Shown here one piece after another: positions 5,176-6,374 of a DNA stretch of 6,374 nucleotides. Below the pieces are notes generated by a model. That model worked only from the letters and a program-made list of their open reading frames with translations, was not told the origin of the DNA and did not search any database. The DNA comes from Alphaproteobacteria bacterium (GTDB lineage: Bacteria > Pseudomonadota > Alphaproteobacteria > Rhizobiales > Devosiaceae): assembly GCA_024279575.1 (NCBI GenBank), contig JAJRRJ010000217.1, positions 1 to 6,374 of the forward strand, given 5' to 3'. Position numbers and translations under genes: made by a program. Numbering within the stretch: position 1 is the first letter of the stretch; each line of letters starts with the position of its first letter.

Positions 5176-6374
5176 TATGCATTCATTGTGATGTGAAGAT
5201 TGCCAAATCCGTCAACTTCAGCGCTGTTACCTGGATGAATGAGTGTTGTTGCACCCGCGCTTTCAATGATTGCCGGTCCGGAAAATTTCATGCCGCTTTC
5301 CAGCAATTCGCCGTCATAGATTTGTGTGTTGTGCTTTCCTGCAAGGGCAAAATCCACTTTTCGGTCAGATTTTTTTGCCGCATCGGATGATGTGCCAGTG
5401 CATTTTGTTTCCTGCATGGTCAATTTTCCAACTTCGGCGGAAGCCACAAGGTGGATGCCAACCATTTCGACCGGCGCATCCAAGCGATAGGTATATTCAC
5501 GTTCATATGTTTCGTGAAATTTGGCTTCAATTTGAGAAATTTTATCGTCGGTTACAGCCTTATTTTCCAGCAAAACCTCGGTTGTATGTTCTTGATTTTG
5601 ATAACGAAATTTTCCAAAGCGTTGAAACGTAACTTTTGAGGCTTCAATGCCCTCTACCCTGAACTGTTGAAGGGCCTGCTTTTCCGTCATGGCAAATATT
5701 TTCTCAATTTTGGTGCCGGCTCCTTTTGAAACATCGATCAAATGGGTTACAAAATAATCACGCCTCAGGTCCGACATCATCATGCCCCAGGCGGAGAAAA
5801 CCGCGGCGGCAGCGGGAATTATTACTTTTTTTACTCCAAGCTCTTGTGCCAATGCCACTGCGTGCATTGCCCCGCCTCCACCAAAAGCGATCATAGTGAA
5901 GTCACGGGGGTCAAATCCACGATTTAGAGAAATCAGCTTTAGGGCGTTGACCATATTGTTGTTAGCTATGCGTACAATTCCACGGGCAGCCTCATCGATA
6001 TCAACGTTCAGTTTTTTGGCGAGTGATTGTAGAGCTTTTCGTGTTCCATCCATATCTGCAACGATATCGCCGCCGCAGAAATAGTCCTTGTTAATTCGAC
6101 CAAGCCAAAGATTGGCGTCGGTTGAGGTCGCTTCGTCCCCCCCTTTGCCATAAGCTGCGGGCCCTGGAAGCGCACCGGCGGATTGCGGGCCAACGTGAAG
6201 TTTTCCAAAATCGTCAACCCAGGCAATTGAGCCGCCGCCATTGCCAATTTCAACAAGATCGACCACCGGGACCATGATGGGATATCCAGCGGATTTCTTA
6301 TCCCTTTCAATCCAGTAATCTGTCATGATTGAGACTTTACCATTCTCGATTAGGGAGCATTTGGCCGTCGTGCC
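5175..6374 (-). CDS. hyuA: Hydantoinase A / oxoprolinase family subunit (HyuA), 5' end missing
   Basis: This is the ATP-using A subunit of the hydantoinase/oxoprolinase family, an ASKHA-fold (acetate kinase/Hsp70/actin) protein that couples ATP hydrolysis to ring opening with HyuB. The frame is open to the right edge. Codons upstream of the ATG at 6326 encode GTTAKCSLIENGKVSI, whose GTTAK is the family's conserved nucleotide-binding motif (usually D-GGTTAK), so this ATG is internal and roughly 280-300 N-terminal residues lie outside the window. Counting from the edge, conserved blocks are EIGNGGGSIAW (42-52), VGPQSAGALPGPAAYG (61-76) followed by KGG, TSTDANLWLGR (83-93), IAFGGGGAMHA (162-172) and SAWGMMMSDLRRD (194-206). 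All are intact, with no frameshift over 399 residues. The C terminus is the usual HyuA beta-rich tail. It is the upstream partner of hyuB, 12 bases apart. A regulator or promoter, if any, lies outside the window. Confidence 0.92.
   Translation of the reverse strand, partial: GTTAKCSLIENGKVSIMTDYWIERDKKSAGYPIMVPVVDLVEIGNGGGSIAWVDDFGKLHVGPQSAGALPGPAAYGKGGDEATSTDANLWLGRINKDYFCGGDIVADMDGTRKALQSLAKKLNVDIDEAARGIVRIANNNMVNALKLISLNRGFDPRDFTMIAFGGGGAMHAVALAQELGVKKVIIPAAAAVFSAWGMMMSDLRRDYFVTHLIDVSKGAGTKIEKIFAMTEKQALQQFRVEGIEASKVTFQRFGKFRYQNQEHTTEVLLENKAVTDDKISQIEAKFHETYEREYTYRLDAPVEMVGIHLVASAEVGKLTMQETKCTGTSSDAAKKSDRKVDFALAGKHNTQIYDGELLESGMKFSGPAIIESAGATTLIHPGNSAEVDGFGNLHITMNA

Noticed and set aside
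6324..6326. ATG at 6326 as the hyuA start
   Set aside because: The frame is open to the window edge and encodes the conserved GTTAK motif upstream, so this Met is internal and the gene is truncated by the window.

Overview
The window looks like an alphaproteobacterial chromosome segment, most likely Hyphomicrobiales (Rhizobiales-like). The reasons are a CpdR-type single-domain response regulator, a HisN-type phosphatase, an N-formylglutamate amidohydrolase-family protein, a tRNA-Val(GAC), and an unannotated small RNA with the hallmarks of the alphaproteobacterial suhB/MmgR (alpha-r8) family. Base composition is roughly balanced, lower in GC than typical soil rhizobia, so a marine or host-associated lineage is possible; this is inference.

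Left block (1-3305): the 3' part of a lysophospholipase-like alpha/beta hydrolase (+) meets a HisN/inositol-monophosphatase family gene (-) tail to tail, with stop codons overlapping by 4 bases. The gap between hisN and the next gene (1399-1675) is not empty. It encodes, on the + strand, a small RNA of about 80-85 nt (about 1556-1640) with a 5' hairpin, a single-stranded anti-Shine-Dalgarno motif and a strong intrinsic terminator. A degenerate second terminator follows. Next is an N-formylglutamate amidohydrolase-family gene (-, GTG start), a 212-bp divergent intergenic region with a 10-bp perfect inverted repeat, cpdR (+), and tRNA-Val (+). From memory, the order lysophospholipase / monophosphatase / MmgR / FGase / cpdR matches the Sinorhizobium meliloti SMc04041-SMc04044 neighbourhood, so this block is probably ancestral core synteny.

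Right block (3306-6374): a 186-bp spacer holds a degraded copy of the 5' half of the tRNA-Val on the opposite strand, a lone TATAAT, and an 11-bp-spaced direct repeat. Beyond it lies a minus-strand hyuA-hyuB pair (ATP-dependent hydantoinase/oxoprolinase family). hyuB is complete. hyuA runs off the right edge: its reading frame stays open past the first visible ATG and begins at the window edge with the family's GTTAK motif.

Functionally the window mixes cell-cycle control (CpdR controls ClpXP proteolysis), post-transcriptional regulation (MmgR-like sRNA), amino-acid metabolism (histidinol phosphatase, formyl-amide hydrolysis) and a catabolic cyclic-amide hydrolase whose substrate the sequence does not reveal. 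The most novel items are the sRNA with its duplicated terminator, the inverted tRNA-half relic at the core/hyu boundary, and the Tyr replacing a usually acidic HisN residue.
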